Positions 46,288-56,374 of a DNA stretch of 64,000 bases are shown here, in pieces. This DNA is from Fidelibacterota bacterium (GTDB lineage Bacteria; Fidelibacterota; UBA8477; JABMPR01). Location: the NCBI GenBank assembly GCA_013202495.1, contig JABMQQ010000020.1, forward strand, positions 1 to 64,000, given 5' to 3'. Numbering within the stretch: the first letter of the stretch is position 1; every line of letters starts with the position of its first letter. Below the pieces are notes generated by a model that saw nothing but the letters and a program-made list of their open reading frames with translations, was not told the origin of the DNA and did no database searches. The translations under genes were made by a program, and so were the position numbers.

Positions 46288-47574
46288 CTAATAATGTTTT
46301 GTAAATGATACCTGCAATCCAGTATCTCCACGAAAGGCATCGGCTCTGGTCTCAAGATTGGAAAGATGCATCCCCACATTCAGATCATACTGGGGTTTAA
46401 CTTCAATTTTGAAGGTGATACCAAAGCTGCGACTCCCTAAATAATCTATCTCTTCTCCACCTAGATTTGCATCTGGGGAAACTCCAGACCCTGCATATAC
46501 TTCGAAATGGTTGGATGGCTTGGAAAGATATTTACGAACTCCGAAAACCCATGATTTTGAGAGACTTGAATTAGAGGGGGAAATATATGTTTTCAGGCTG
46601 ATCCAGTAGGATTGCCAATATTTACCCAGGGAGCCCACATAAATGGGGATCTGCTTGTTGGGGACCTCCAGATATCTAAAACCAAGCGATGCCTCAAAGT
46701 CTTTTGGAAGTGACTGAAAAACCTCTAGACCCATTCGAAAAGAAGGGAATAAATCTGATTTTGACAGGCCGATACCTGTATAGAGATAGGTTCCTTTTCT
46801 AAGAGTTGGGTATGACTCAACTTCAATCTGGGTAGCCGTAATTTGAAATCGATTGGCATAATTCAGCTTGATAATAATAGGACCAAATGGAAATGATTCT
46901 TTATGCTCGAGTGACACCCAATGCCACGGATCTAGACTAGGCTCAACCACAATAAATTGCCATTCTGTATTGGTTTCTGCTAAACGATTGTATGCGTAAT
47001 ACAGAGTAGTAGACCGTGTAATTTCAGATACTTCGACGCGGTTTTTAAACTCGAGTGCTGCTTTATTGTTTGGATCAATTTCTAAAATTGCATGGGCAAT
47101 TGTTGTGGCTTCAGGGATCTGTTCCTGCTTTTCAAGAATCTGAAGTTGTTTGAGTTTATATCTTAACTCCCTGGGATACATCTGGACTGAGGTTTCTAAT
47201 AACACCAGGGCCTTGTCATCTTGCTCTGACCAGATATAGGTGTCGAGCAGGGCATTCCGTGCATCCTGATAAGACTCGGCAGCCTCAACAACTTGGGTGA
47301 GTGCCTCTTCGGCTTTATCATAATTCCCTTCCCAACTATAGCACCGTCCCATAAGGATTCTAAAATCGTGGTAATTGGGGTTGACCTCCAGGGCATGCTG
47401 ACACATTTGAATGGCAAGCTGTCTATCACCTAATTCTATGGCCGCTAGACGCGCTTCAATAAAAAGAGAATCCAGGTTTTCCCCGGCTAGAGTTGATGGA
47501 ACTGTGAACTGAACAAAAAAGAGAAGGACGAGATTAATAAAGTAATTTTGGAGGATCGAAATATGGTTTTTCAT
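46288..47574 (-). CDS. YaiO-family-like outer-membrane beta-barrel protein with N-terminal TPRs
   Basis: TPR-like ALEVNPNYHDFRILMGRCYSWEGNYDKAEEAL; C-terminal beta-barrel ending in VSFTKHY. Confidence 0.7.
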   Translation of the reverse strand: MKNHISILQNYFINLVLLFFVQFTVPSTLAGENLDSLFIEARLAAIELGDRQLAIQMCQHALEVNPNYHDFRILMGRCYSWEGNYDKAEEALTQVVEAAESYQDARNALLDTYIWSEQDDKALVLLETSVQMYPRELRYKLKQLQILEKQEQIPEATTIAHAILEIDPNNKAALEFKNRVEVSEITRSTTLYYAYNRLAETNTEWQFIVVEPSLDPWHWVSLEHKESFPFGPIIIKLNYANRFQITATQIEVESYPTLRKGTYLYTGIGLSKSDLFPSFRMGLEVFQSLPKDFEASLGFRYLEVPNKQIPIYVGSLGKYWQSYWISLKTYISPSNSSLSKSWVFGVRKYLSKPSNHFEVYAGSGVSPDANLGGEEIDYLGSRSFGITFKIEVKPQYDLNVGMHLSNLETRADAFRGDTGLQVSFTKHY

Positions 47575-47708
47575 AGCGTGCCCAATGGTGTTTTCCCCAT
47601 CCAGGGGTTATCATTAACAATCTAAATTTATATAAGCCATTTTTTCAAGAAATACAATGAATGGACGCTACTCTTTCAAGCTCACCTTGCGTTCTCAATC
47701 GCTAATAA

Positions 47709-48356
47709 TTATTGGTTTTCTCCACGAGACAAACCCCAGTAATACAACACACCAGTGGAAAATAATAGTGGGGCTAGAATCATCAGGACGAATCCCTGGG
47801 AAAAAAACAGCAACTGCTTACCTGCGGATAAGAAGGCCATGGAAATACCCCCAGCACTTATCAATGCACCTCCAACAGAAACCGAGAGAAAATGAAAATT
47901 CATAAGTCCCTTTTTAACTGCGATGATCGGGGTGGCAATAACAACAATTGCTGCTGTACTATGAAACACGGGATAAACAATTCTCGCCATTAATGGTGCA
48001 TCCATAAATCGACTCGCAGTAATCAGAATCAAACCGAGAATCATAATACCGAGAAATACCTTTTCATGTTTTGGATAAAATTTTGAGATGAATGCAGTAG
48101 CCCAGGAGAATGGAATTAAGGAAGACACGATAGCTACCAGTTTGTTGCTTGTCCCCTCGCCCATAATTCCCAGAATACCCCATCCCCAAAAGGTCAATAA
48201 CAGAGCTGCAATACCCAGAACTGCCAGGGCGACGCCATGATAATATTCTGAGGGAGGTCGCTGGATCAAACTGTGATTACGATTCGCTAGATGCCATAAG
48301 GCTATTACTGAGACAATTGAGGTGCTCACTAAAAACATCTGGTCAAATATTAACAT
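47709..48356 (-). CDS. Multi-pass membrane protein of unknown function
   Basis: Hydrophobic ORF; start likely MLIFDQMFLV (48356) rather than the listed 48464. Confidence 0.55.
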   Translation of the reverse strand: MLIFDQMFLVSTSIVSVIALWHLANRNHSLIQRPPSEYYHGVALAVLGIAALLLTFWGWGILGIMGEGTSNKLVAIVSSLIPFSWATAFISKFYPKHEKVFLGIMILGLILITASRFMDAPLMARIVYPVFHSTAAIVVIATPIIAVKKGLMNFHFLSVSVGGALISAGGISMAFLSAGKQLLFFSQGFVLMILAPLLFSTGVLYYWGLSRGENQ

Positions 48357-48579
48357 TACAATCCTTTTCTGTACTCGGGTAATTGTACAAATACGTTCTA
48401 ATCTAATTGCTTTACTGTAGGGGAAAACCTGTTGTTTATATGAAATGATACACGTCAATGGCATTACGGTGTTTTATATATAATATTAAATTATTAACAA
48501 CTTTGATTGAGTTTTTCCTTGTTTCTGGTTCCTTCTGACTATAAAATACCATCAATCAAACCAACAAAAGGAGGGTATT

Positions 48580-48981
48580 ATGCAGCGCAATAGCGTGAAC
48601 AAAGTGCTATTGGTTGGACGTACAGGCAGCGATGCTGATGTGCGTTACACAACAAAAGGAATGGCCATCGCCACCATCAGTATGGCCACTACAGAAACCA
48701 AAAAAGATGAGAAAGGAGATTTTCAGGATAGTGCAGAATGGCACCGAGTTGTGGTTTTCGGAAAGACCGCTGAGTTCACAGAAAACTACGTCAAAAAAGG
48801 TGCCTTGATCTATGTGGAAGGAAGGCTTCAGACGCGCTCATGGGATGACAAAGAAGAGAAGCGTCATTACATGACAGAGGTTGTTGGGGAAAAACTCACC
48901 ATGCTTGGTGGCTGGAAAAAGGGTGCTGAAGAAGATGCAACCGCTGCAGTCGCAGAAGCAGAGGAGGAAGTTCCCTTCTAG
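48580..48981 (+). CDS. ssb: Single-stranded DNA-binding protein
   Basis: NSVNKVLLVGRTGSDADVRYTTKGMAIATISMAT...EWHRVVVFGKTAEFTENYVKKGALIYVEGRLQTRSW; acidic tail EEEVPF; RBS aaaggagg. Confidence 0.95.
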   Translation: MQRNSVNKVLLVGRTGSDADVRYTTKGMAIATISMATTETKKDEKGDFQDSAEWHRVVVFGKTAEFTENYVKKGALIYVEGRLQTRSWDDKEEKRHYMTEVVGEKLTMLGGWKKGAEEDATAAVAEAEEEVPF

Positions 48982-49171
48982 CTGAGAATAATCTCTGGAA
49001 GCCATGCCGGCCGGCACCTCTCCAAGAAGAACCGCTTCCATATCATGGTCGTTATCGCCCAAAGGATAACACAAAAAAGCAAATCAACCGAAGCTTACAT
49101 TTAATAATAAAAATCTTTTCCGGTGGCTCTGCACCCAGACACTCTAGTGGAGTTTTCCTTAATGGATAGGA

Positions 49172-49933
49172 CTACTCATACAGGTCATTGAGATCTGCAT
49201 TAGCGATTTCAACAAACAGATCAGCCATCCTGCGAGTGACATCCTTAAAATAGACCGCGCCTTTTTCAACCGTCGCTTGTCTGGGATCGCCTATGCCCGT
49301 ATCGTCAGTAACTTCTGCCCATTTCCGCTCAGTCCAGGCCCAGCCCTGCTTGATGCTGTTAATTTTTATTTTGTGCTCTGTTCCTGGACCAGCATCAGAG
49401 AGTGGGCGCACCAAATCTGGTCTGATATGTAGCATGAGAGATGTCTCCATTTCATCTGCATGATCACCCCCATTCGCAAAATATTTCGATTTATCAAGGG
49501 TTGAATACCAATTGGTAAAGGCCAGAAACATATCTGGATACTGTAAACCTAGTTCCCTTAAGATGGGTTTAAAATCATTGCCTCCATGAGAATTGAAGAC
49601 CAAAAATTTGCGAATACCTTGTCTATCAAGGGTATCTAAGACATCCCCGACAATAGCCATCATGGTGCTGGGATTCAGATTGATATCCAGATAAATATCT
49701 GTCTGTCCCGTGTTTACCCCGAAAGGAATAGTGGGTAACACCATCACCCGCGCACCCTGTTCATATGCCAGACGAGCGGCTTCAGCTGCGAGATGATCCG
49801 ACTGTAGGACATCGGTAGCATATGGGAGATGAAGATTATGTGCCTCAGTGGCACCCCAGGGTAAGACCACCAGTTCTACTTCTTGTTCTCTGACCTGCTT
49901 CCATGTGCTTTCACCTAATAAATAGGGTCGCAT
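49172..49933 (-). CDS. Creatininase family protein
   Basis: VVLPWGATEAHNLHLPYATDVL...FNSHGGNDF...NGGDHADEMETSLML. Confidence 0.9.
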   Translation of the reverse strand: MRPYLLGESTWKQVREQEVELVVLPWGATEAHNLHLPYATDVLQSDHLAAEAARLAYEQGARVMVLPTIPFGVNTGQTDIYLDINLNPSTMMAIVGDVLDTLDRQGIRKFLVFNSHGGNDFKPILRELGLQYPDMFLAFTNWYSTLDKSKYFANGGDHADEMETSLMLHIRPDLVRPLSDAGPGTEHKIKINSIKQGWAWTERKWAEVTDDTGIGDPRQATVEKGAVYFKDVTRRMADLFVEIANADLNDLYE

Positions 49934-49947
49934 GCATCACCTCATAA

Positions 49948-50346
49948 TTAATTGATTGAATTTTGTTTGCCTGTGTTGGCCACAATATACAGCACCAGAC
50001 CCCCAGCGAAGTAAGCCAGAATATCCATTGGATCCCTGGTAGAGGACTCATCGATAAACGGTATCAGGCCTTCAAATAGAAGGCTGAAAATGATCCCGGC
50101 ACCTAAAACATGTGTGATCTTTATCTGGAAATCGTCCATGATAAGACCAAGCCGCCAGGCTAGATAATACGAGAGTGGTAGATATACCGGCAGGGCCAAT
50201 ACATCCCCAAAATATTTTCTAAAAAATCCTAACTCTGGAAAAAGGGGTATCAGGAGGAGTCTATTGATGGCAAAAATACCTGCCGAGACTCCAGCTAAAA
50301 TCATTATTCGCCTGAGAATTGCGCTTATTTCTGGATTATTCGTCAA
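49948..50346 (-). CDS. Small membrane protein of unknown function
   Basis: Hydrophobic 132-aa ORF overlapping the upstream gene. Confidence 0.55.
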   Translation of the reverse strand: MTNNPEISAILRRIMILAGVSAGIFAINRLLLIPLFPELGFFRKYFGDVLALPVYLPLSYYLAWRLGLIMDDFQIKITHVLGAGIIFSLLFEGLIPFIDESSTRDPMDILAYFAGGLVLYIVANTGKQNSIN

Positions 50347-51559
50347 TCCATTGTCCTAGATCATCTTTGTAGGTATCACGAATATGCGAATCCAACCACT
50401 TGTTATACTTCTTCAAGTCCCGATCGCGCAAACCCTTCTTGCGCCATTTATTCTGAAGTGCTTTGGTTTTTTTAACAATCTTAGTTTCTGCGGGAAGAAC
50501 GATATCGAGTAGACCTGTTCCTACCTGATTGGTCAACTGAGAATGGAGTAAATAGTCCTGACCATTGCCCCTTTTAACAGGAAAACAACTTTGCTTTAAC
50601 TTCATGGCAGCAGCATTAATTGGAGCGGGTGCACCATCAACAGAAAGTACGATATCTGGGAGCAGGGCTGCAGACTTCACCCACACTGGAGTTACCAATG
50701 TTACCGGCTGCCAACCAAGTACAGTCCATAAAGTTGTGAGTTGTGGATCTTCCGAGGGTAGCACACCCTGTATCAAGAGTGTTGAAGCACTGGCAGTTCG
50801 GACAACATAATCCTGAAAGAGTACAAACTGCTCATCACTTCTATCAATAGGCAATTGACCCGATCTTAAGTCTTTTTTCAACAAACCATGTTTCAAGTTC
50901 CGTGTCGCTGCTTCCAAGATGAAATCTACAGAAATATGCTCCTGCTCCTCGAAGAGCTCACTGGTCACTCCATGACGAATAAATCCATAGCCTTTATTCT
51001 CTGTGCCTGACATGGAAAAATTGGTGCGTATGAGATATCCCTCAGGAGCTACCTCTGAATCAGACGCATCATATTTTGTATAATCATAATAGCCTTTTTC
51101 GTAATAGGCTGCGCCTCCCTTGGCATCAATAACCCCAAAATTGGCTGCCAGACCCCAGGTCCCGACTGACGCATCCATGAATGCTTCAAAATCATCCAGA
51201 TCGGTACAGACCTCAAGCACAGCTCGCATGAACAGACCCTCCTGATCATCTGGCACATCACAAACCTGCCCCTGGTTCAGATTGTAGGAGGCTGTATTCA
51301 TGATGGCAAATCCGACTTCATTTGAGCCCATCCAGATTTGTTGGGATAAAGTATCCACCCTATTGGCAACACCGACAAAATCGTATTTACTGCCTTCAAC
51401 ATAGACCAGCTTGTTTTCAACATCGCCTGTGTCCCTGTGTTTCCACAGCAATGGTCTACCGTCATCAGTGGCCTTGCCGCTCACAACAGCAGAGGTACAC
51501 GAAAACCCCGGTACCATAAAACTTAGAAGAAGTATGCTTATTATAAATTGATGACGCAT
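50336..51559 (-). CDS. C45-type peptidase/linear amide C-N hydrolase-like (Ntn-hydrolase) protein
   Basis: SCTSAVVSGKATDDGRPLLWKHRDTGDVENKLVYVEG with a candidate mature N-terminal Cys. Confidence 0.75.
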   Translation of the reverse strand: MRHQFIISILLLSFMVPGFSCTSAVVSGKATDDGRPLLWKHRDTGDVENKLVYVEGSKYDFVGVANRVDTLSQQIWMGSNEVGFAIMNTASYNLNQGQVCDVPDDQEGLFMRAVLEVCTDLDDFEAFMDASVGTWGLAANFGVIDAKGGAAYYEKGYYDYTKYDASDSEVAPEGYLIRTNFSMSGTENKGYGFIRHGVTSELFEEQEHISVDFILEAATRNLKHGLLKKDLRSGQLPIDRSDEQFVLFQDYVVRTASASTLLIQGVLPSEDPQLTTLWTVLGWQPVTLVTPVWVKSAALLPDIVLSVDGAPAPINAAAMKLKQSCFPVKRGNGQDYLLHSQLTNQVGTGLLDIVLPAETKIVKKTKALQNKWRKKGLRDRDLKKYNKWLDSHIRDTYKDDLGQWIDE

Positions 51560-51562
51560 GAT

Positions 51563-52903
51563 TTATCCTTTCAGGGATTCAAGAGTGGGTGACTGTTTGT
51601 GCCTAAAATAATAGTACACAGGTAAACCGGTTAGAATCAGAACTAGGGCAGCTAAAATACCATCCAGAGGGAATGCTGCAAAGGTTCCAAATAACAGGAG
51701 TATCTGAAAAATGACCGCTAACCCAGCCATAACCTGCCAGGCTGGACTTTGATAAGTCGGCTGATAGTCCTCCCGTTTTCGCAACCAGAAAATAGCTCCA
51801 TAAACCACGAGGTTCTGTAGAATATACGATAGCGTGAAGTAACCCATCAGGGCTTCAATCCCGCCAATGAACATCATGATAATGGCCATACCGGATTGAA
51901 TAATAATTGAATTTGCCGGTGTCCCATACTTTGGGTGAAGTTTACCAAAGATCGGAAAGAATAGACCGTCCTGTGCAATAGCGTATTCAATCCTGGGTTG
52001 GACCATAATACAGGCATTGGTGGCACCTACCATTGAAGTAAAGGCTGCCAAGGCTAAGAATCCTGCTGCAATCCCAGCCAGTAGAGGTAGATATTTAAAA
52101 GGGTTCGCAAAACCGCCACTGATCTCTACCAGTTCCTGGTGAGGCACAAAAATACCTGTTGCTGTTGCCACCAGGACATAAGTCACTGTGACCACCAGAA
52201 GACTCCCTAGCAGGGCTCTGGGAAGTGTTTTACCTGGATTTTTGATCTCTCCCGCCATATAGAGAATATTGGGGAATCCGGCATAGCTCCAGACTGTAGC
52301 TGCAACTCCCGCAGTAATTAATACAAAAATGGATTTGTCTGATGCCATTGTGCTGGTCATAAAGAGGTTTGAGGAATCAAATAAAAAGAATCCAAGTAGG
52401 CAAAGAAGCAGCAGAGGCGATAATTTTACAACAGTCAGTATAAACTGTAGCCTGCCTCCTTGCTTCACGCTTGTAACATGTACCCATGTGAGCGCTATGA
52501 TGATCAATGTGGCAATAATTTTGGTTAAATATGAATCACTCAGGACGGGAAAGAATACATCCAGAGCAGCTACTGCCGCCACGGCCAGGATGGTAATCGA
52601 AGGAGTATCACTGGTCCAAAATACTGTCCAAACATAGACAAATGCCAATCCCGGACTACCTGCTTTTTGAAGATATAGATATCCAAATCCCTGCTGGGGA
52701 TACGCCGTTCCCATTTCTGCCAGAATGAAAAGTTGCGGTAACCAGATCAGACCTCCAATCAACCAGGCAATAATAGCCAGACCAGGACTTCCTGTGGCTT
52801 GCTGAACAATGGGGAGCTGGATAAACACGCCTGATCCTATCACGGTACCAATGATGATAGCCAGACTATACGTTAAGTTGAGTTCGCGTTTAATTCCACT
52901 CAT
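51563..52903 (-). CDS. APC-family amino acid permease
   Basis: LAIIIGTVIGSGVFIQLPIVQQATGSPGLAIIAWLIGG...; many TM segments. Confidence 0.88.
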   Translation of the reverse strand: MSGIKRELNLTYSLAIIIGTVIGSGVFIQLPIVQQATGSPGLAIIAWLIGGLIWLPQLFILAEMGTAYPQQGFGYLYLQKAGSPGLAFVYVWTVFWTSDTPSITILAVAAVAALDVFFPVLSDSYLTKIIATLIIIALTWVHVTSVKQGGRLQFILTVVKLSPLLLLCLLGFFLFDSSNLFMTSTMASDKSIFVLITAGVAATVWSYAGFPNILYMAGEIKNPGKTLPRALLGSLLVVTVTYVLVATATGIFVPHQELVEISGGFANPFKYLPLLAGIAAGFLALAAFTSMVGATNACIMVQPRIEYAIAQDGLFFPIFGKLHPKYGTPANSIIIQSGMAIIMMFIGGIEALMGYFTLSYILQNLVVYGAIFWLRKREDYQPTYQSPAWQVMAGLAVIFQILLLFGTFAAFPLDGILAALVLILTGLPVYYYFRHKQSPTLESLKG

Positions 52904-53186
52904 TCTGCAGATTTCATTTCATAATTGAGACAGGACTGAACCATCCTGACAGGGTCTAAAGATTGAGAAGAACGATCAAACTCATGGCAATTATATTTAG
53001 ACCTAACCACAAAACAATATTCCTGTTTTTCCTCGACATCACTAACCTTTTCAGCTTTAATTTCTTAGGACTTCAGTTTAAGCATTCCAGCTATGGATGA
53101 AACTGCTTTTCATTTCCCCCGTCGGCAATTGACCATACGCAAATATATGCTTTGACCTAAAGATTAAATCGAGCATATTTGCCCTC

Positions 53187-54020
53187 ATGAAACCATTTAA
53201 CAATATTTCTGCATGCCTGATTGGTATCGTCTTAAGCTTGATTTCATTCTCACCGATCCTAGGGGAAATTCTACATCTGAAGACACCCTCCATTGCATTG
53301 TCCGATAGTAACCGGGTGATCGTAGCTACCCCCTCTCAGTTTGACCCTCAACAAAAGGGCGGTTATCCCTTTATTGTGATGCTTCATGGTTGGAGTGGGG
53401 ACGAAACCCAATGGGAAGATGATTCAGATTTACAGATGTTATGTGATGCCTACAATGTCCTGCTGGTTTTACCAGATGGTGGATATGATGGGTGGTGGAT
53501 TGATTCAGAGGTCAGTCCAGGACGCAACTATGATACACACATCCACCATGAAATTAAAATCTGGATGGTAGCGAATTTTAATGGCTCTATGAACCCAATG
53601 AACCACGGCGTAATGGGTCTCAGTATGGGTGGTTTTGGTGCCATATCACAAGCCTTGAGATATCCTGATAATTATGCCGCTGCTGCCAGTTTGAGTGGCG
53701 TGATGGATGTGACTCGTCATACCGAAAACTGGCACCTAACTGGTGCGCTGGGATTGTACGCTGACGATCCTGATCGATGGAATAGAAACAATCCCCTCCA
53801 TCTCGCAGAGAATAAAGCACCTCGTCAAAGCCCCAACATGCTACTTGTGTGCGGACGTGATGATTTCACGTTTAAAGAGAATCAAGAGATGGCCAAAATG
53901 TTGGAAGACATGGGTTACAAAAGTGTCTTCAGGGAAGAATCAGGGACACATTCCCATACTTTTTGGAAAACTCATGTTGAATCAGCCATCAAGTTTATTG
54001 TATCACACTTCAAAATGTAG
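53187..54020 (+). CDS. Secreted alpha/beta-hydrolase esterase (esterase D-like)
   Basis: YPFIVMLHGWSGDETQWE...GVMGLSMGGFGAISQALRYPD...ESGTHSHTFWKTHV. Confidence 0.85.
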   Translation: MKPFNNISACLIGIVLSLISFSPILGEILHLKTPSIALSDSNRVIVATPSQFDPQQKGGYPFIVMLHGWSGDETQWEDDSDLQMLCDAYNVLLVLPDGGYDGWWIDSEVSPGRNYDTHIHHEIKIWMVANFNGSMNPMNHGVMGLSMGGFGAISQALRYPDNYAAAASLSGVMDVTRHTENWHLTGALGLYADDPDRWNRNNPLHLAENKAPRQSPNMLLVCGRDDFTFKENQEMAKMLEDMGYKSVFREESGTHSHTFWKTHVESAIKFIVSHFKM

Positions 54021-54033
54021 ATAGTGTCTTTTA

Positions 54034-56046
54034 TCAACGCAGCTTGACTATTTTTTGAATGTGTCGATTCTGTTGTGCCTCCATGGCCAGGAAGTAAATC
54101 CCCGAGCTTAAATTTTCACCCCTGAGGTCAAATTCATGATGACCCCTGGAAAGGGTACGATCACTTAATATTTCCTGAATTTGGCGTCCTCGGATATCAA
54201 ATAACCCAAGTGAAATGCTTCCTTCCTCACGAACAAAAATGTTGATTTTTGTCTCTGGATTAAATGGATTGGGATATACCGTGATTAAAGCATGCTGATC
54301 CGGGGCTTCATTAGACCTTGGCTCGAGATCAACGGTTGAAATATCCAGCAATTCTTCGATGATAGCTATCATTGTCCCTGGCTCATATTCAGTTTTTGCC
54401 ATTCGGACAATGCCATTTTCATCCAGGATGAAATCACGTGGGTAAGGTGATGCAGACCCAGGCAAATTATATTGTCCATACACACTCTGATTGTCATGTA
54501 GAACGGGAAAGGTGATCCCCTGATCAGCAACAAAATCAGCTATTTCAGCTATGGGCTCATTGGTGATACCAATAACCTGTAGTCCTGCATCTTGATATTC
54601 CTGCCAAATTGAAACCTCTATATCCGAAAACTCCGGAGCACAGACAGGTCACCAGGTTGTGAAGAAAGCCAACACGACGGGTTGACCTAAAAGCTCATTT
54701 GTACTAATTGAACCAATACCATTTACTACATCCAATTCGAAATCTGGGGCCATATCTCCCACCATGGGACCAGAAGGATAATTACCCGTAATCTTAATCT
54801 CGACTTCTGGCTCATCTGGATCATTGGTAACTAACACAAGTGGCTCAGTCCAATAGCCTCCACCAGGTCTATAATGGATGGAAAATGTTAGGGAACTGTC
54901 CGGCAAAAGGGTGGCTGCATCTAATCCAACTTCAAAATCAGAAACATCAATAAGTGTTTCAAAGATTTCCAGGGGAAGTCGACCATTATTACTAATGGTT
55001 ACTGGTAGAATATGCGATTCGATTTCCTGTACTCTGGGAAACTCTACCTTCCTGGTACTGAGATCTATGTCTGCTTCCTGAATCTCTTCATAGCGAAACA
55101 CCACCAGTTCCTCCCACTCAGCAGAGAAAATGATATTACCTAGCATTTCAATGGCCATCACCCGACCTCCAGTGTCTTTATAGCCCACTAAAGTCATACC
55201 TTGATTATCAAAACTCAATATCTCTACATCATCCCAGTCAGAAACTGCAATTCTAGTTGTATTGGCAGATACCCTTGAAGCGTATCCGCTGGTATTATAA
55301 TTATCAACAAATAAAGGATTTTGCGGATCACTGACATCTATCATGTCGACACCTGCAGCCCCAACAGCAACGAACAAATATTGACCTACAAGGGAGACAT
55401 CCTTTGCAGTACCGCTGGTTATTAGACTACCTATGAGCTCTGGGTTCGATGGATCTCGAACTGAAGCAATCTTGATACCTGCAGCGCCATCAGCGATATA
55501 GAGTAGACTATCTGAAACCAGACTCGCCCAGGCATTGTGGGTTGATATGTTGCCTACCACATGGAGGTAAGGCGATTGTGATATGTCAACGAGTTCAATG
55601 CCATGTTGATGTTTTGACAGGAAAAGGGTAGCACCATCTGTTTCAGCATGTTCATAGCGTTGATCGACTTCACTATTACCCAAATAAACTGTGGCTAAGC
55701 TAGGACTGGAAGGATTCGATATATTGATGACATGGACGCCACATTCACGACCTGTACCATAGGCATAATCTCCACTAACAGTCCAGGCGTAAATTCTTCC
55801 CCAATCACAACCTCCGGCGTGATACGAAGAAATGACAACCGGATTGCTTGAATCCGAAATATCGACAATATTCAATCCACCCAATCCTGCTGGAATAAAT
55901 GCCAGATCTTCTTCTATATATACATCAAGTAATTCAAAATTATCTAAACGAGTTTGAGAAAGGATACTCAAGTTCTTGGCATATAAATAATGTTGGGGAA
56001 GTATCATCAACCCCAGTAGCAGTAGCTGATAAATTTTGTTATTCAT
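54034..56046 (-). CDS. Candidate selenoprotein: LVIVD-like beta-propeller + ASH/Hydin-like segment + redoxin (TlpA/AhpC-like) domain with Sec(TGA)-x-x-Cys motif + C-terminal sorting domain
   Basis: ORFs 54649..56046 and 54034..54483 share one frame. Reading through TGA at 54649-54651 gives VGDMAPDFELDVVNGIGSISTNELLGQPVVLAFFTTW-U-PVCAPEFSDIEVSIWQEYQDAGLQVIGITNEPIAEIADFVADQGITFPVLHDNQSVYGQYNLPGSASPYPRDFILDENGIVRM with no other stop; C-term VYPNPFNPETKINIFV. Confidence 0.8.
54618..54643 (-). promoter_or_regulatory. Candidate bacterial SECIS-like stem-loop downstream of the in-frame TGA
   Basis: CTGTG-(C)-TCCG-[GAGTTTT]-CGGA-TATAG: 9 pairs counting two G-U, one bulge, apical loop starting with G 16 nt after the TGA. 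Hand-folded. Confidence 0.45.
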
Positions 56047-56174
56047 AATCTTAAGTTAAGAAAACACTTCACAAACAGTGTCAGCCCAGCGACAACTCTG
56101 GCAATGCTCTATCGTTTAACTATGTTTACTTTATATTGATTAATCTTATAGATTGGGATCAAGAAATCAGAATT

Positions 56175-56254
56175 CGGCTGCGGACGGATATTTACCAGTA
56201 CTCCACCATCTTTATTTTGGAGCACCGCCGATGCGTATCAACATTCCGCAGCCG
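56175..56254. repeat. Inverted repeat with nested inner repeat, intergenic
   Basis: CGGCTGCGGA (56175-56184) / TCCGCAGCCG (56245-56254), with inner CTCCA...TGGAG. Confidence 0.5.
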
Positions 56255-56374
56255 TCTATTTCAAATAATCCAGGTATATATTACAGACAAGAGACCTCAA
56301 TATTGTCATCCCAATGACAGATGAGGTCATTTACTTCGTTAAAGGGTTTTTTAGAGGGGGCGATTGGTCAGAGA

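Noticed and set aside
49501-49520. ACCAATTGGTA resembling the ends of the 160-bp hairpin element
   Set aside because: Short match inside the creatininase coding sequence without the rest of the arm; likely chance.
54034-54483. ORF track calls this a separate 149-aa gene starting on GTG
   Set aside because: It is the C-terminal part of the gene at 54649..56046; the frame is continuous through 54484-54648, and the domain content (second half of the redoxin fold plus sorting domain) only makes sense fused.
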